Source: an uncultured Propionimicrobium sp. (lineage in GTDB: Bacteria > Actinomycetota > Actinomycetes > Propionibacteriales > Propionibacteriaceae). From it: DNA of 64,000 bases. Positions 8,035 through 15,704 of the stretch are shown here, piece after piece. The DNA lies in assembly GCA_946221385.1 (NCBI GenBank), contig CAMIGX010000007.1, positions 62,001-126,000 on the forward strand, given 5' to 3'. Below the pieces are notes generated by a model, which was given only the letters and a program-made list of their open reading frames with translations, was not told where the DNA came from and ran no database searches. The position numbers and the translations under genes were made by a program. Each line of letters begins with the position of its first letter. The first letter of the stretch is position 1.

Positions 8035-8859
8035 ATGTGGACCATCACCGGCTTCGCTGACGAGGTCGGCGACGACTTCGCCGAACAGCTCGCTTTGCTC
8101 GACGAAATCAGCGTCAAGCACGTCGAATTCCGCTCCGCCTGGGGCATTCGCGTCCTCGATCTTGACGACGACCAACTGCGCCGCGCTAAGCAAATGCTCG
8201 ACGAAGCTGGCGTCCAAGTCAGCGCATTGGGCACCGACCTCGGCAAGATCAAGATCACCGACGATTTCGGCCCACACTTGGAACGCACCAAGCACGCCTG
8301 CGAGGTCGCCAAATTCCTCGAGACCGACAATCTGCGTGGCTTCTCATTTTTCATTCCAGAAGGCGAGAACGCCGACGACTATCGCGACGAGGTGCTCAGC
8401 CGCATGCATCAGATGATTGAAGTCTGCGAGCAAGCAGGCATCAACTATCTGCACGAGAACGAGAAGGACATTTACGGCGACATTCCCGCCCGCTGCGCTG
8501 ATCTGCGCGCCGAGATCAGCTCACAGAATTTCTCGCTGATTCTCGACCCAGCCAACTATGTGCAGTGCGACGTCCACCCCTTCGAGGCCTATACCGAACT
8601 CAAGGAAGACATCACCTATGTGCACGTCAAAGACGCGCTATTCGCTGACGATTCAGTCGTGCCAGCCGGTGAAGGCGATGGCCAGTGGCCGCAGATCATT
8701 GACGGCCTAAACCAGGACGGCTACGACGGTTTCTTCTCTATCGAGCCACACTTGGGCGCCTACAACGAATACGGCGCAGACACCGGCCCAGAACTGTGGC
8801 AGAAAGCTCACGACTCGTTCGTCGCCCTGCTCGACGAGCGTGGCATCGCGCACGCCTGA
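8035..8859 (+). CDS. Sugar phosphate isomerase/epimerase (AP endonuclease-2 TIM barrel)
   Basis: 274-aa TIM-barrel protein of the xylose isomerase-like/IolE-IolI superfamily. Likely metal ligands lie in LHENEKDIYGD (Glu), LILDPANYVQCD (Asp), YVHVKDA (His) and FFSIEPHLG (Glu). It starts at ATG 8035 after GAGGAG. It is followed by two Gfo/Idh/MocA dehydrogenases on the same strand. Together they suggest oxidation of a sugar or cyclitol to a keto intermediate and its isomerisation or dehydration. The exact substrate is not readable; inositol, a pentose or a rare hexose derivative are options. Confidence 0.85.
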   Translation: MWTITGFADEVGDDFAEQLALLDEISVKHVEFRSAWGIRVLDLDDDQLRRAKQMLDEAGVQVSALGTDLGKIKITDDFGPHLERTKHACEVAKFLETDNLRGFSFFIPEGENADDYRDEVLSRMHQMIEVCEQAGINYLHENEKDIYGDIPARCADLRAEISSQNFSLILDPANYVQCDVHPFEAYTELKEDITYVHVKDALFADDSVVPAGEGDGQWPQIIDGLNQDGYDGFFSIEPHLGAYNEYGADTGPELWQKAHDSFVALLDERGIAHA

Positions 8860-8901
8860 ACCGGCGCGACTGAGCTATCGCGGCTGAGTTTCAAGGTGAC
8901 G

Positions 8902-9924
8902 ATGCGACGGGCGCTGATCGTCGGCGCAGGAAATATCTCGGTGGCGCACGCCGCCGCTCTCGACGTCATGCCGGACGTCGAGATCTGCGGGGTGGTCGAT
9001 CCAGACGATGAGAATCGCGAGAAATTCATTGCCGATCACGGCGTGCCGGGATTCCCCCATCTACCCGAGGCATTAGCCGCGCTCGAAGTCGACGTCGCAC
9101 ATATCTGCACCCCGCATGATCGCCATGTGCCCGAGACGCTCGCCGCGCTGGCCGCTGGGGTGCACGTCTTGTGCGAAAAGCCCGCTGGTATCGACCTCAA
9201 CGACGCTCAACAGATGGTCGACGCAGCTGCTACGTCAATCAAGAAAGTCGGAGTCTGTTACCAAAATCGCTACAACACTGGAGCGTTGGAGGCCAAGAAA
9301 TTCCTAGCCAGCGCAGCCGGCGGCAAGGTGCTGGGCGCGCATGCCAATGTCGCTTGGGCCAGACGCGCCGACTACTACCAACAAAGCCCATGGCGCGGAC
9401 GATGGCAGCAAGCTGGCGGTGGCGTCTTGATCAACCAAGCGATCCACACGATTGATCTGCTGACGTGGCTGCTGGGCGATCCCGTCCACATCAGCGGGCG
9501 CGCCAGCCAACGATTGCTCGGCGATCTCATTGAAGTCGAAGACACCGGCGAAGCTGTGTTGACCCACCCCGACGGCGCCATCTCGACGCTTTATTGCACT
9601 AACGCCAATGCGGTCAACCGCCCCACGGAGATCGAGATCTTCTGCGAAGAGGCGACCCTCAGCGTTCGACTGGGACTACGGATCACTTGGGCCGACGGGC
9701 GTGTCGAAGTTCGTCAACCACACGATCTAGAGGGCGTTGGACCAGCCTATTGGGGCAACGCACATCCGGCCTTGATCTCAGATTTCTACGCAAGACTCGA
9801 CGATCCAGAGCCCTTCTGGATCGATCCAACCGCAGCTCTTTCGAGCCTGCGGGTCGTGAAAGCAATTCAAGAAGTTAGCTTCGACCACGACGTGATGTAC
9901 AGCTATCGAAAGGACGCGAAATGA
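8902..9924 (+). CDS. Gfo/Idh/MocA-family NAD(P)-dependent oxidoreductase
   Basis: About 340-aa oxidoreductase with an N-terminal Rossmann domain (ALIVGAGNISVAHAAAL) and the family-defining EKP loop (CEKPAGIDLND, Lys of EKP in catalysis). The C-terminal substrate domain carries GGGVLINQAIHTIDLLTWLLG with its conserved His. A GTG at 8896 is an alternative start; AAGG lies 5 bases before the ATG at 8902. The stop overlaps the ATG of the next dehydrogenase (ATGA). It probably oxidises a sugar or cyclitol hydroxyl in the same pathway as the flanking genes. Confidence 0.88.
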   Translation: MRRALIVGAGNISVAHAAALDVMPDVEICGVVDPDDENREKFIADHGVPGFPHLPEALAALEVDVAHICTPHDRHVPETLAALAAGVHVLCEKPAGIDLNDAQQMVDAAATSIKKVGVCYQNRYNTGALEAKKFLASAAGGKVLGAHANVAWARRADYYQQSPWRGRWQQAGGGVLINQAIHTIDLLTWLLGDPVHISGRASQRLLGDLIEVEDTGEAVLTHPDGAISTLYCTNANAVNRPTEIEIFCEEATLSVRLGLRITWADGRVEVRQPHDLEGVGPAYWGNAHPALISDFYARLDDPEPFWIDPTAALSSLRVVKAIQEVSFDHDVMYSYRKDAK

Positions 9925-11087
9925 CCGACGGAAAAGTTCGCCTAGGCATCATTGGTTTCGGTCAGCAGGGCCCGGTCTATGCCCGGCTCATCGCCGAAGG
10001 ACGGGTGCCGTCAATGGTCGTCGGAGCCGTGGCTGACGTGGATCCCGAAATGAAGGCTAAGGCCGACGAAATGGGCTTGCCCTTCTTCAATAGCGCCGAA
10101 GAGCTGATGGATTCTGGACTGGTGGACGCCGTCGTGACGACCATCCCCCACTACGACCACCCGGCTGTCGGCATCGCCGCTTTGGAGCGCGGACTCGGCA
10201 CGCTAATCGAGAAGCCGGCGGCGGTCTACACCAAGCAGGCTGAAGAGCTCTTCGCGTGCGCCGACGCGCATCCTGATGTGGCCTTCGGCATCATGTTCAA
10301 CCAGCGCACAAATCAGCTCTATGTCGATCTGAAGAATTTGATCGAGTCCGGTGAGCTGGGCAAGCTGCGTCACACCAGCTGGATCATCACCAACTGGTGG
10401 CGTCCCGACGACTATTACGGCCTGTCGCCGTGGCGGGCTACCTGGGGTGGCGAAGGCGGCGGCGTGCTGGTCAACCAGTCGCCGCATCAGTTAGATCTGT
10501 GGCAGTGGCTGTGCGGCGTGCCGAAGAAGGTCTTCGCTCGGCTCGGTTTCGGTTTTCGTCGCGATATCGCCACCGAGGACGAAGTCAACGCGGTCGTCGA
10601 TTTTGGTGACGGTGCCTCCGGCCACTTCATGACCTGCACGCACGACGCTGTCGGCACCGACCGGCTAGAGATCTTGCTCGACGCAGGCAAGATCGTCGTC
10701 GACAATTCCAAAGACGTCACGATCTATCGGCTGAAGGACGACGAACGCAAACTGAGCGCCGACATCCCCTGGTCGAAGGCTTCCAAGGTATTGACCGGCG
10801 ACTTCGATCAATCGCAGCTTTATGACATCGAGACCAAGTCTTATCAATCCGTGTGGGGTGAACAGCACGCGCTCGCCTTGGAGAACTTCGGTCAGCACAT
10901 GTTGACTGGTGCTGCGCTGATTGCACCGGGCCGCGACGGCATCAACGGCGTCAAACTAGCCAACGCCATGCAGCTTTCAGCTTGGACCGGCGAAGACGTC
11001 GACATGGACAACTTCGACGAGCAGCGCTATCTAGATGAATTGAACCAACGCATCCGTGCTGAAGGAGATTGGCCGCAGCGCGACTGA
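9921..11087 (+). CDS. Gfo/Idh/MocA-family oxidoreductase, second copy
   Basis: 388-aa paralogous dehydrogenase, only distantly similar to its upstream neighbour. The nucleotide-binding loop is LGIIGFGQQGPVYARLI, the EKP motif is LIEKPAAVYTKQA, and the substrate-domain motif is GGGVLVNQSPHQLDLWQWLCG with conserved His. It is coupled to the preceding gene by a 4-base overlap. The two dehydrogenases in tandem may act on successive positions of one substrate or form a hetero-oligomer. The operon appears to end here, 88 bases before znuA. Confidence 0.87.
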   Translation: MTDGKVRLGIIGFGQQGPVYARLIAEGRVPSMVVGAVADVDPEMKAKADEMGLPFFNSAEELMDSGLVDAVVTTIPHYDHPAVGIAALERGLGTLIEKPAAVYTKQAEELFACADAHPDVAFGIMFNQRTNQLYVDLKNLIESGELGKLRHTSWIITNWWRPDDYYGLSPWRATWGGEGGGVLVNQSPHQLDLWQWLCGVPKKVFARLGFGFRRDIATEDEVNAVVDFGDGASGHFMTCTHDAVGTDRLEILLDAGKIVVDNSKDVTIYRLKDDERKLSADIPWSKASKVLTGDFDQSQLYDIETKSYQSVWGEQHALALENFGQHMLTGAALIAPGRDGINGVKLANAMQLSAWTGEDVDMDNFDEQRYLDELNQRIRAEGDWPQRD

Positions 11088-11161
11088 GATCCGCAACGAG
11101 TCGGCAAACGTCCCACTTGCGTGCATAATTGGCCGAATTGGACTTTCAACAGTGACCTAAT

Positions 11162-11176
11162 TGATAATGGTTATCA
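11162..11176. promoter_or_regulatory. Zur-type operator overlapping -10 and start codon of znuA
   Basis: TGATAATGGTTATCA is a 6+3+6 inverted repeat matching the actinobacterial Zur consensus (TGAAAATGATTTTCA type) at 12 of 15 positions as I know it. It contains GATAAT (11163-11168), a good -10 hexamer, and its last base is the A of the ATG at 11176. TTGGAC at 11138-11143 is a weak -35 with a long 19-base spacer. The operon encodes a Fur-family regulator, supporting zinc-dependent autoregulation. Confidence 0.8.
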
Positions 11177-12168
11177 TGTTTGATCGCATTGGGTTGCAAG
11201 CTCCGAAGTTCTGCCGGCGCGCGGCAGTCATCATCGCCACTGGTGCGCTGGCAGCGACTGGCTGCAGCGGCCCGTCCGATGGCGATCAAATCGATGTCGT
11301 CGCATCGGTCTACCCCTATGCCTACGTTGCCCAGGAGATCTTGGGCAGCCACGGGAAGGTCGTTGATCTTTCTGCCAATGCTGGCGATGCGCATGACGTC
11401 GAGCTCTCCCCCAAACAGGTGGGCGCGATCAAGCAAGCTGACCTGGTCATCCATCAAAGCGGTTTCCAGGCGCCCATCGATGAGACGATCGAGCAAAACA
11501 AACCGAAGCATGAAATCGACGTGACCAAGATCGTCGACTTCATCGAATTTGACGATCACAGCGGCCATGATCACGAAGCCGGCCACGAGCACAGTGGGGC
11601 TGATCACGGCCATAAAGATGGCGCCGGGCATGACCACAAGCACGAAGGCAACGACCCGCATGTGTGGCTAGACATCCGGCAGCTTCGCAAGGTTGCCGCC
11701 GAGGTCAGCAAACAGCTGAGCGCCAATCACCCGCAATACCAGGATGAGTTCGAACACAATGCCAAGCAATTGGACGACAAGCTAGCCAAGCTGGACGACG
11801 ACATGACCAGCGGATTGAGCAGCTGCGAGATCGACCACGTCATCGTCAATCACGCGGCGTTCGGATATCTCGGACATCGTTATGGCTTCCACCAGGTCGG
11901 CATTTCTGGTTTGGAACCAGAACTCGAACCCAGTCCTACGCAGATCAAACAAGCCTCAGAAGCGGCTACGGAATACGGCGTGACAACGATTTTCTATGAG
12001 ACTGGTGTCTCCGATCGGGTCGCCAAGTCGATTGCTCGCGATTTGGGCTTGAAAGCGGCTGTGCTCAATCCCCTGGAAAGCTTGGCTAGCGACGATAAGA
12101 GCCAAGACTATGAGACGATCATGCGGCAAAACCTTGATCAGCTGCGGGAGGCCAATAAATGCCGGTGA
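11176..12168 (+). CDS. znuA: Zinc ABC transporter substrate-binding lipoprotein
   Basis: 330-aa cluster A-1 metal-binding protein. The signal peptide has lipobox AATGC (acylated Cys near residue 30). A His/Asp-rich loop (about residues 132-160, with HSGHDHEAGHEHSGADHGHK) is typical of zinc-specific members. The binding fold has VASVYPYAYV, NDPHVWLDIRQL, NHAAFGYLGHRYGF and FYETGVSD. There is no Shine-Dalgarno before any candidate start, and the promoter places transcription at or next to ATG 11176, so the mRNA is probably leaderless. It delivers zinc to ZnuBC. Its end overlaps znuC by 10 bases. Confidence 0.93.
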   Translation: MFDRIGLQAPKFCRRAAVIIATGALAATGCSGPSDGDQIDVVASVYPYAYVAQEILGSHGKVVDLSANAGDAHDVELSPKQVGAIKQADLVIHQSGFQAPIDETIEQNKPKHEIDVTKIVDFIEFDDHSGHDHEAGHEHSGADHGHKDGAGHDHKHEGNDPHVWLDIRQLRKVAAEVSKQLSANHPQYQDEFEHNAKQLDDKLAKLDDDMTSGLSSCEIDHVIVNHAAFGYLGHRYGFHQVGISGLEPELEPSPTQIKQASEAATEYGVTTIFYETGVSDRVAKSIARDLGLKAAVLNPLESLASDDKSQDYETIMRQNLDQLREANKCR

Positions 12169-12881
12169 CGCCCACCGTCACGCAAACTGATAGCGCTTCG
12201 ACCCTCGACGAGCCAGTACTGGCCGTCGAGGGTCTGCATGTTGCTCGAGGCAGCAATGCAGTCTTGCGCGACGTCAACTTGACCGTGCTGCCCGGCGAAG
12301 CCGTCGGTCTGCAAGGCGGCAATGGATCAGGCAAGACCACCTTGCTTGGCGCGTCCATCGGCCTGATCCCGCACCAAGCTGGTGACATCCGATTGTTCGG
12401 GGCGCCGCTTGCCCGCTTCAAAGATTGGGGACGCATCGGCTACGTGCCGCAACGCGACCATGGCGTGGCTGCGACAGCGACCGTCGAAGAGATCGTCGCG
12501 ATGGGTCTGCTCAGCGAACGTCGCCTATTCGCGCGGATGTCGAGCGATCAGAAAGATCGAGTCAGCCAAGCGTTAGAGCGCGTCAATATCGCGCATCTGG
12601 CGCGTCGTCCACTGCAGACCTTGTCGGGAGGCCAGTCGCAGCGCGTGCTGATAGCCCGCGCACTGGTTGGACGCTGCGACCTGCTGCTCTTGGACGAGCC
12701 ATTGGCCGCCTTGGATGTGCACGCGCAAGAGGATCTGGCAGCCTTGCTGATTTCGCTCAACCAGCAGGGCATGACGATGCTGCTGGTCTTGCACGAGCTA
12801 GGTCCACTGGCACCGCTACTCAGCAGACGAATCAAGCTAGTCGACGGCCAGATTCATGACGAGCACGAGGTGACGGGTTGA
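12159..12881 (+). CDS. znuC: Zinc ABC transporter ATP-binding protein
   Basis: 240-aa ABC ATPase. Walker A is GGNGSGKTTLLGASIG (about 49-64), the signature motif is LSGGQSQRVLIARAL, and Walker B is LLLLDEPLAALDVHAQED. The ATG lies inside the end of znuA, and its stop overlaps the ATG of the permease (TGATG), so translation is coupled along the operon. It powers zinc import by the ZnuB permease at the cytoplasmic face. The family also includes manganese importers; the Zur box and His-rich binding protein favour zinc. Confidence 0.93.
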   Translation: MPVTPTVTQTDSASTLDEPVLAVEGLHVARGSNAVLRDVNLTVLPGEAVGLQGGNGSGKTTLLGASIGLIPHQAGDIRLFGAPLARFKDWGRIGYVPQRDHGVAATATVEEIVAMGLLSERRLFARMSSDQKDRVSQALERVNIAHLARRPLQTLSGGQSQRVLIARALVGRCDLLLLDEPLAALDVHAQEDLAALLISLNQQGMTMLLVLHELGPLAPLLSRRIKLVDGQIHDEHEVTG

Positions 12882-13756
12882 TGGGTCCTTTCGTACATGA
12901 CTTCATGATCCGCGCGTTGATCGCTGGCGTCTTGACCGGCGTGCTGGCGCCGGCGGTCGGCACTTTCATCGTGCAACGGCGGCTGAGTTTGTTGGGTGAC
13001 GGCTTGGGTCATATCGCGATCGCCGGCGTCGGGCTGGCGCTACTGACGGGCACTGCCCCGCTGCCAATCGCGCTAGTAGTCGTGGTATTAGGCGCTTGGC
13101 TGATCGAATGGCTGCGCGCGCATGGCCGAGTCGCCGCCGATCTTGGGTTGGCGATCATCTTCTATGGCGGTCTGGCGTTGGGAGTGCTGATGGCCGGCCT
13201 GGCTGGCCGCGGTGCTGGCGTCTTGAGCCAATATCTGTTCGGCTCGTTGACCTCAGTCAGTCCCGAAGAGATTTGGCTGGTAGTGATCCTGGCGGTGATC
13301 GTCTTGGTCACCGTGATTGGTTTGCGTCCGCAGCTGTTCGCCGTCAGCATCGACGAGGATTTCGCCCGCACCCAGGGCTTGCCGGTTGGCTTCTATAACT
13401 TCTTGCTGATCACGATGGCTGCGCTGGTCGTCGGCATCTCGATGCGGACGGTGGGCTTGTTGTTGATCAGCGCGCTGCTGGTCGTGCCGGTCGCCGCGGC
13501 TGCCAATATCGTCACCGGATTGAACCGAAATCTGTGCACCGCGATGCTGATTGGTGGCCTGGTCGCTGCCGCTGGTGTGACGAGCTCGTACTGGCTCGAC
13601 GCTCCGTCCGGCGCGACGATCGTGCTGATCGCGATCGTCTTGTTCATCGTCACGGTTCCGCTCAAGCCTTGGCGTGAACGTCGTTCCCGCGGCACGGTGA
13701 GTGACGCAGCGGCCCGGATGGGCGATGATATGAGCCATGAACGCGTCCGAAGCTGA
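12881..13756 (+). CDS. znuB: Zinc ABC transporter permease
   Basis: 291-aa ABC-3 family permease with about eight to nine hydrophobic segments and the family motif RRLSLLGDGLGHIAIAGVGL near residues 32-50. The ATG at 12881 shares its A with the znuC stop; a TTG three bases earlier is less likely. Its last 20 bases overlap the start of the Fur-family gene. It forms the membrane channel of the zinc importer. Confidence 0.92.
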   Translation: MGPFVHDFMIRALIAGVLTGVLAPAVGTFIVQRRLSLLGDGLGHIAIAGVGLALLTGTAPLPIALVVVVLGAWLIEWLRAHGRVAADLGLAIIFYGGLALGVLMAGLAGRGAGVLSQYLFGSLTSVSPEEIWLVVILAVIVLVTVIGLRPQLFAVSIDEDFARTQGLPVGFYNFLLITMAALVVGISMRTVGLLLISALLVVPVAAAANIVTGLNRNLCTAMLIGGLVAAAGVTSSYWLDAPSGATIVLIAIVLFIVTVPLKPWRERRSRGTVSDAAARMGDDMSHERVRS

Positions 13757-14150
13757 TTCCCAAGAGACCACGACACCGCATCGGCAGACCCGACAGCGCG
13801 GTTTGGTGCGGGCACAGCTCGATGACGTCGACGAATTTCTAACCGCCCAACAGATCTTTGCGCGACTGCGCGACGAAGAGACCCGAATCGGGTTGGCCAC
13901 GGTCTATCGCAACCTGCAATTACTCGCTGAGTCCGGAGAGGTTGACGTCATCCGGAATCCGGACGGCGAACAGGCCTATAAGCTCTGCTCGACTGGACAT
14001 CACCATCACCTGATTTGCCGATCTTGCGGCAAGGTCGTCGAGATTTCCAGCGATGAGATCGAAAAATGGATCGATCAGATTGCCGCCAAACACGGCTATC
14101 GCCAGCCTGATCACGACATTGAGATCTACGCGCTTTGCTCAGACTGCTGA
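13737..14150 (+). CDS. zur: Fur-family zinc uptake regulator
   Basis: 137-aa Fur-family repressor. The winged helix covers about residues 15-80 (TAQQIFARLRDEETRIGLATVYRNL, here in two pieces: TAQQIFARL and GLATVYRNLQLL). The metal-binding C-terminus has TGHHHHLICRSCGKV and YALCSDC, giving the two CxxC zinc sites and the His-rich regulatory site. It is the last gene of znuACB-zur and overlaps znuB by 20 bases. The Zur-like box in front of znuA identifies it as Zur rather than Fur or PerR; it should repress the operon when zinc is sufficient. Confidence 0.9.
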   Translation: MNASEADSQETTTPHRQTRQRGLVRAQLDDVDEFLTAQQIFARLRDEETRIGLATVYRNLQLLAESGEVDVIRNPDGEQAYKLCSTGHHHHLICRSCGKVVEISSDEIEKWIDQIAAKHGYRQPDHDIEIYALCSDC

Positions 14151-14182
14151 CGCTTGGCAGCGATCTAGAACCCAGCGGCGAG

Positions 14183-14602
14183 TTAGGGCTCCCAAGGGTT
14201 TATGACGGCAACACCTAAGTCATAAAAATCGGCGACGTTGCGAGTGACCACTGCCAGGCCATGGGATATTGCAGTAGCTGCGATGAGACAATCCGCCAGG
14301 GGCCGGGGATCAGGCACGCCCATCGGCGCCGCCAATCTGGCCGCGTTGTCATCTAGCGCCAGAATTCTTCCCCTAAACATCGGCAGCACGACACCATCGA
14401 ACCACTCCCGCAATTTTGTTGCATGTCCGGGATTAGCGCGCTGTTTCCTCGCGATACCTAGCTCCAATTCATAAACTGAGATTGCCGACAAAAACATGCT
14501 GTCAAGGTCATGGTCACGGGCCCAAGCATCAACGTTCGGATTCACCATGGCAGAGGACTTTCGCAGTTCGCTGATGACATTGGTGTCAAGTAAATAGCTC
14601 AC
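14183..14602 (-). CDS. vapC: PIN-domain toxin, VapC family
   Basis: 139-aa PIN-domain RNase, the toxin of a type II toxin-antitoxin pair. It starts MSYLLDTNVISELRK, with the first catalytic Asp at residue 6 of the LLDTNV motif. Further acidic residues sit in AISVYELELG, PRPLADCLIAATAI and TRNVADFYDLGVAVINPW. Such enzymes cleave tRNA or rRNA when freed from the antitoxin. Its ATG overlaps the antitoxin stop by 4 bases, the standard antitoxin-first order. It is convergent with zur. Confidence 0.9.
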   Translation of the reverse strand: MSYLLDTNVISELRKSSAMVNPNVDAWARDHDLDSMFLSAISVYELELGIARKQRANPGHATKLREWFDGVVLPMFRGRILALDDNAARLAAPMGVPDPRPLADCLIAATAISHGLAVVTRNVADFYDLGVAVINPWEP

Positions 14603-14838
14603 AGCTCTAGAATCCTCGGTTCGAGATGCATCCGCGATGGCTCGAAATCAATCTCGTCAGCGGCCATCTGCAATCGAGACACCCAATCATCGGCAGCACC
14701 AGTCAAGCGTCGATATTCAGAAATCGACATCAAGACATGAGAGGGTTCACCGCGATCTGTGATCACTACTGGCGCTACTAACGCAGCTCTTTTCGCGGCA
14801 CTGACGTCGTGATTGAACTCTCGAGCGGTGATCGTCAT
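14599..14838 (-). CDS. Phd/YefM-family antitoxin
   Basis: 79-aa antitoxin starting MTITAREFNHDVSAAKRAA, the Phd/YefM DNA-binding N-terminus, with PVVITDRGEPSHVLMSISEYRRL typical of the family. The C-terminal 25 residues (DEIDFEPSRMHLEPRILEL) should be the toxin-neutralising tail. GGAGGTGAA precedes the ATG. It is translationally coupled to the PIN toxin. The pairing of a Phd-type antitoxin with a VapC-type toxin is common. It should autorepress through the inverted repeat at 14850-14867. Confidence 0.88.
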   Translation of the reverse strand: MTITAREFNHDVSAAKRAALVAPVVITDRGEPSHVLMSISEYRRLTGAADDWVSRLQMAADEIDFEPSRMHLEPRILEL

Positions 14839-14849
14839 TTCACCTCCAT

Positions 14850-14872
14850 TGTAGGTACGTGGCTACATTATA
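14850..14872 (-). promoter_or_regulatory. Toxin-antitoxin promoter with operator repeat
   Basis: On the minus strand a perfect TATAAT (14872-14867) lies 28 bases before the antitoxin ATG. Directly downstream is the inverted repeat TGTAG-N8-CTACA (14850-14867), placed where an autorepressor would block initiation. The -35 is not obvious. Confidence 0.6.
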
Positions 14873-14910
14873 CCGGGGAAACTATTCACTTGACGGCCTT
14901 ATCCACAGCT

Positions 14911-15660
14911 TCAACGTTCAACCAATGGCAATGAGCGCAGCGCACGTTCTAGATGCCAATTGGCATAGGCCGAGGTCAAACCACTGACTTCTCGGGCGGT
15001 GCGTTCGTCGACGTCAGCGGTCTGCGCCCAATCACCGCAGATCAAGGCGCCGAGTAACTGCCAGGCAGCAGGCGTCGGCTGCGCTGAGGCTGGTGGGTGA
15101 CAGCGCACACAGACCGCGCCGCCGGCAGCCGGTGAAAAAAAGTTGTGCGGTCCCTCCAGGCCGCAGCGCGCGCAATGTTCGAGCGCTGGCGCGTAACCCG
15201 CTAACGCCAGCGAGCGCAGCAGATATGAGTCCAGGATCATCGTCGCTGGACGCGGCCCTTCGGTGGTGCCCTCCCCCAACACGCGCAACGCGCCGACGAG
15301 CAGCCGATATTGCTGCAGCGCGGGTTCGCCTTCTTCGACGACTAGCCGATCAGCGGTTTCTAGCATCACTTCACCGGCGGTGAATTTGGCGTAGTCAGCG
15401 GCCAGTCGGTCGCCATAGGTGTGCAGCGAATCGGCTTGTACGACCACGTCCAAGCTGCGTCCGGACGCGAATTGCACGTCGACGTGGCTGAACGGCTCCA
15501 ATCGCCCGCCGAATTTCGACGAGGTCTTCCGCACCCCGCGCGCTACCGCCCGTAGCTTGCCGTGGCTGCGGGTCAACATCGTGACGATGCGGTCTGCTTC
15601 ACCCAATTTTTGGGTGCGCAAGACCACCGCTTGGTCACGATAGGTTGGCATGGCTTCCAT
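14911..15660 (-). CDS. recO: DNA repair protein RecO
   Basis: 249-aa RecO, which loads RecA onto SSB-coated DNA in the RecFOR pathway. The N-terminal OB fold begins TYRDQAVVLRTQKLGEADRIV. The C-terminal four-cysteine zinc site is CARCGLEGPHNFFSPAAGG followed by CVRCHPP. GAGG lies 4 bases before the first ATG (15660); a second ATG at 15651 is possible. The usual actinobacterial partner uppS is not adjacent here: a Gfo/Idh fusion gene sits between recO and the divergent uppS. Confidence 0.95.
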   Translation of the reverse strand: MEAMPTYRDQAVVLRTQKLGEADRIVTMLTRSHGKLRAVARGVRKTSSKFGGRLEPFSHVDVQFASGRSLDVVVQADSLHTYGDRLAADYAKFTAGEVMLETADRLVVEEGEPALQQYRLLVGALRVLGEGTTEGPRPATMILDSYLLRSLALAGYAPALEHCARCGLEGPHNFFSPAAGGAVCVRCHPPASAQPTPAAWQLLGALICGDWAQTADVDERTAREVSGLTSAYANWHLERALRSLPLVER

Positions 15661-15704
15661 CTTGCCTCGCGCCAGTCGACCGGCGCCGTAGCCAGCCGCG
15701 CGAT

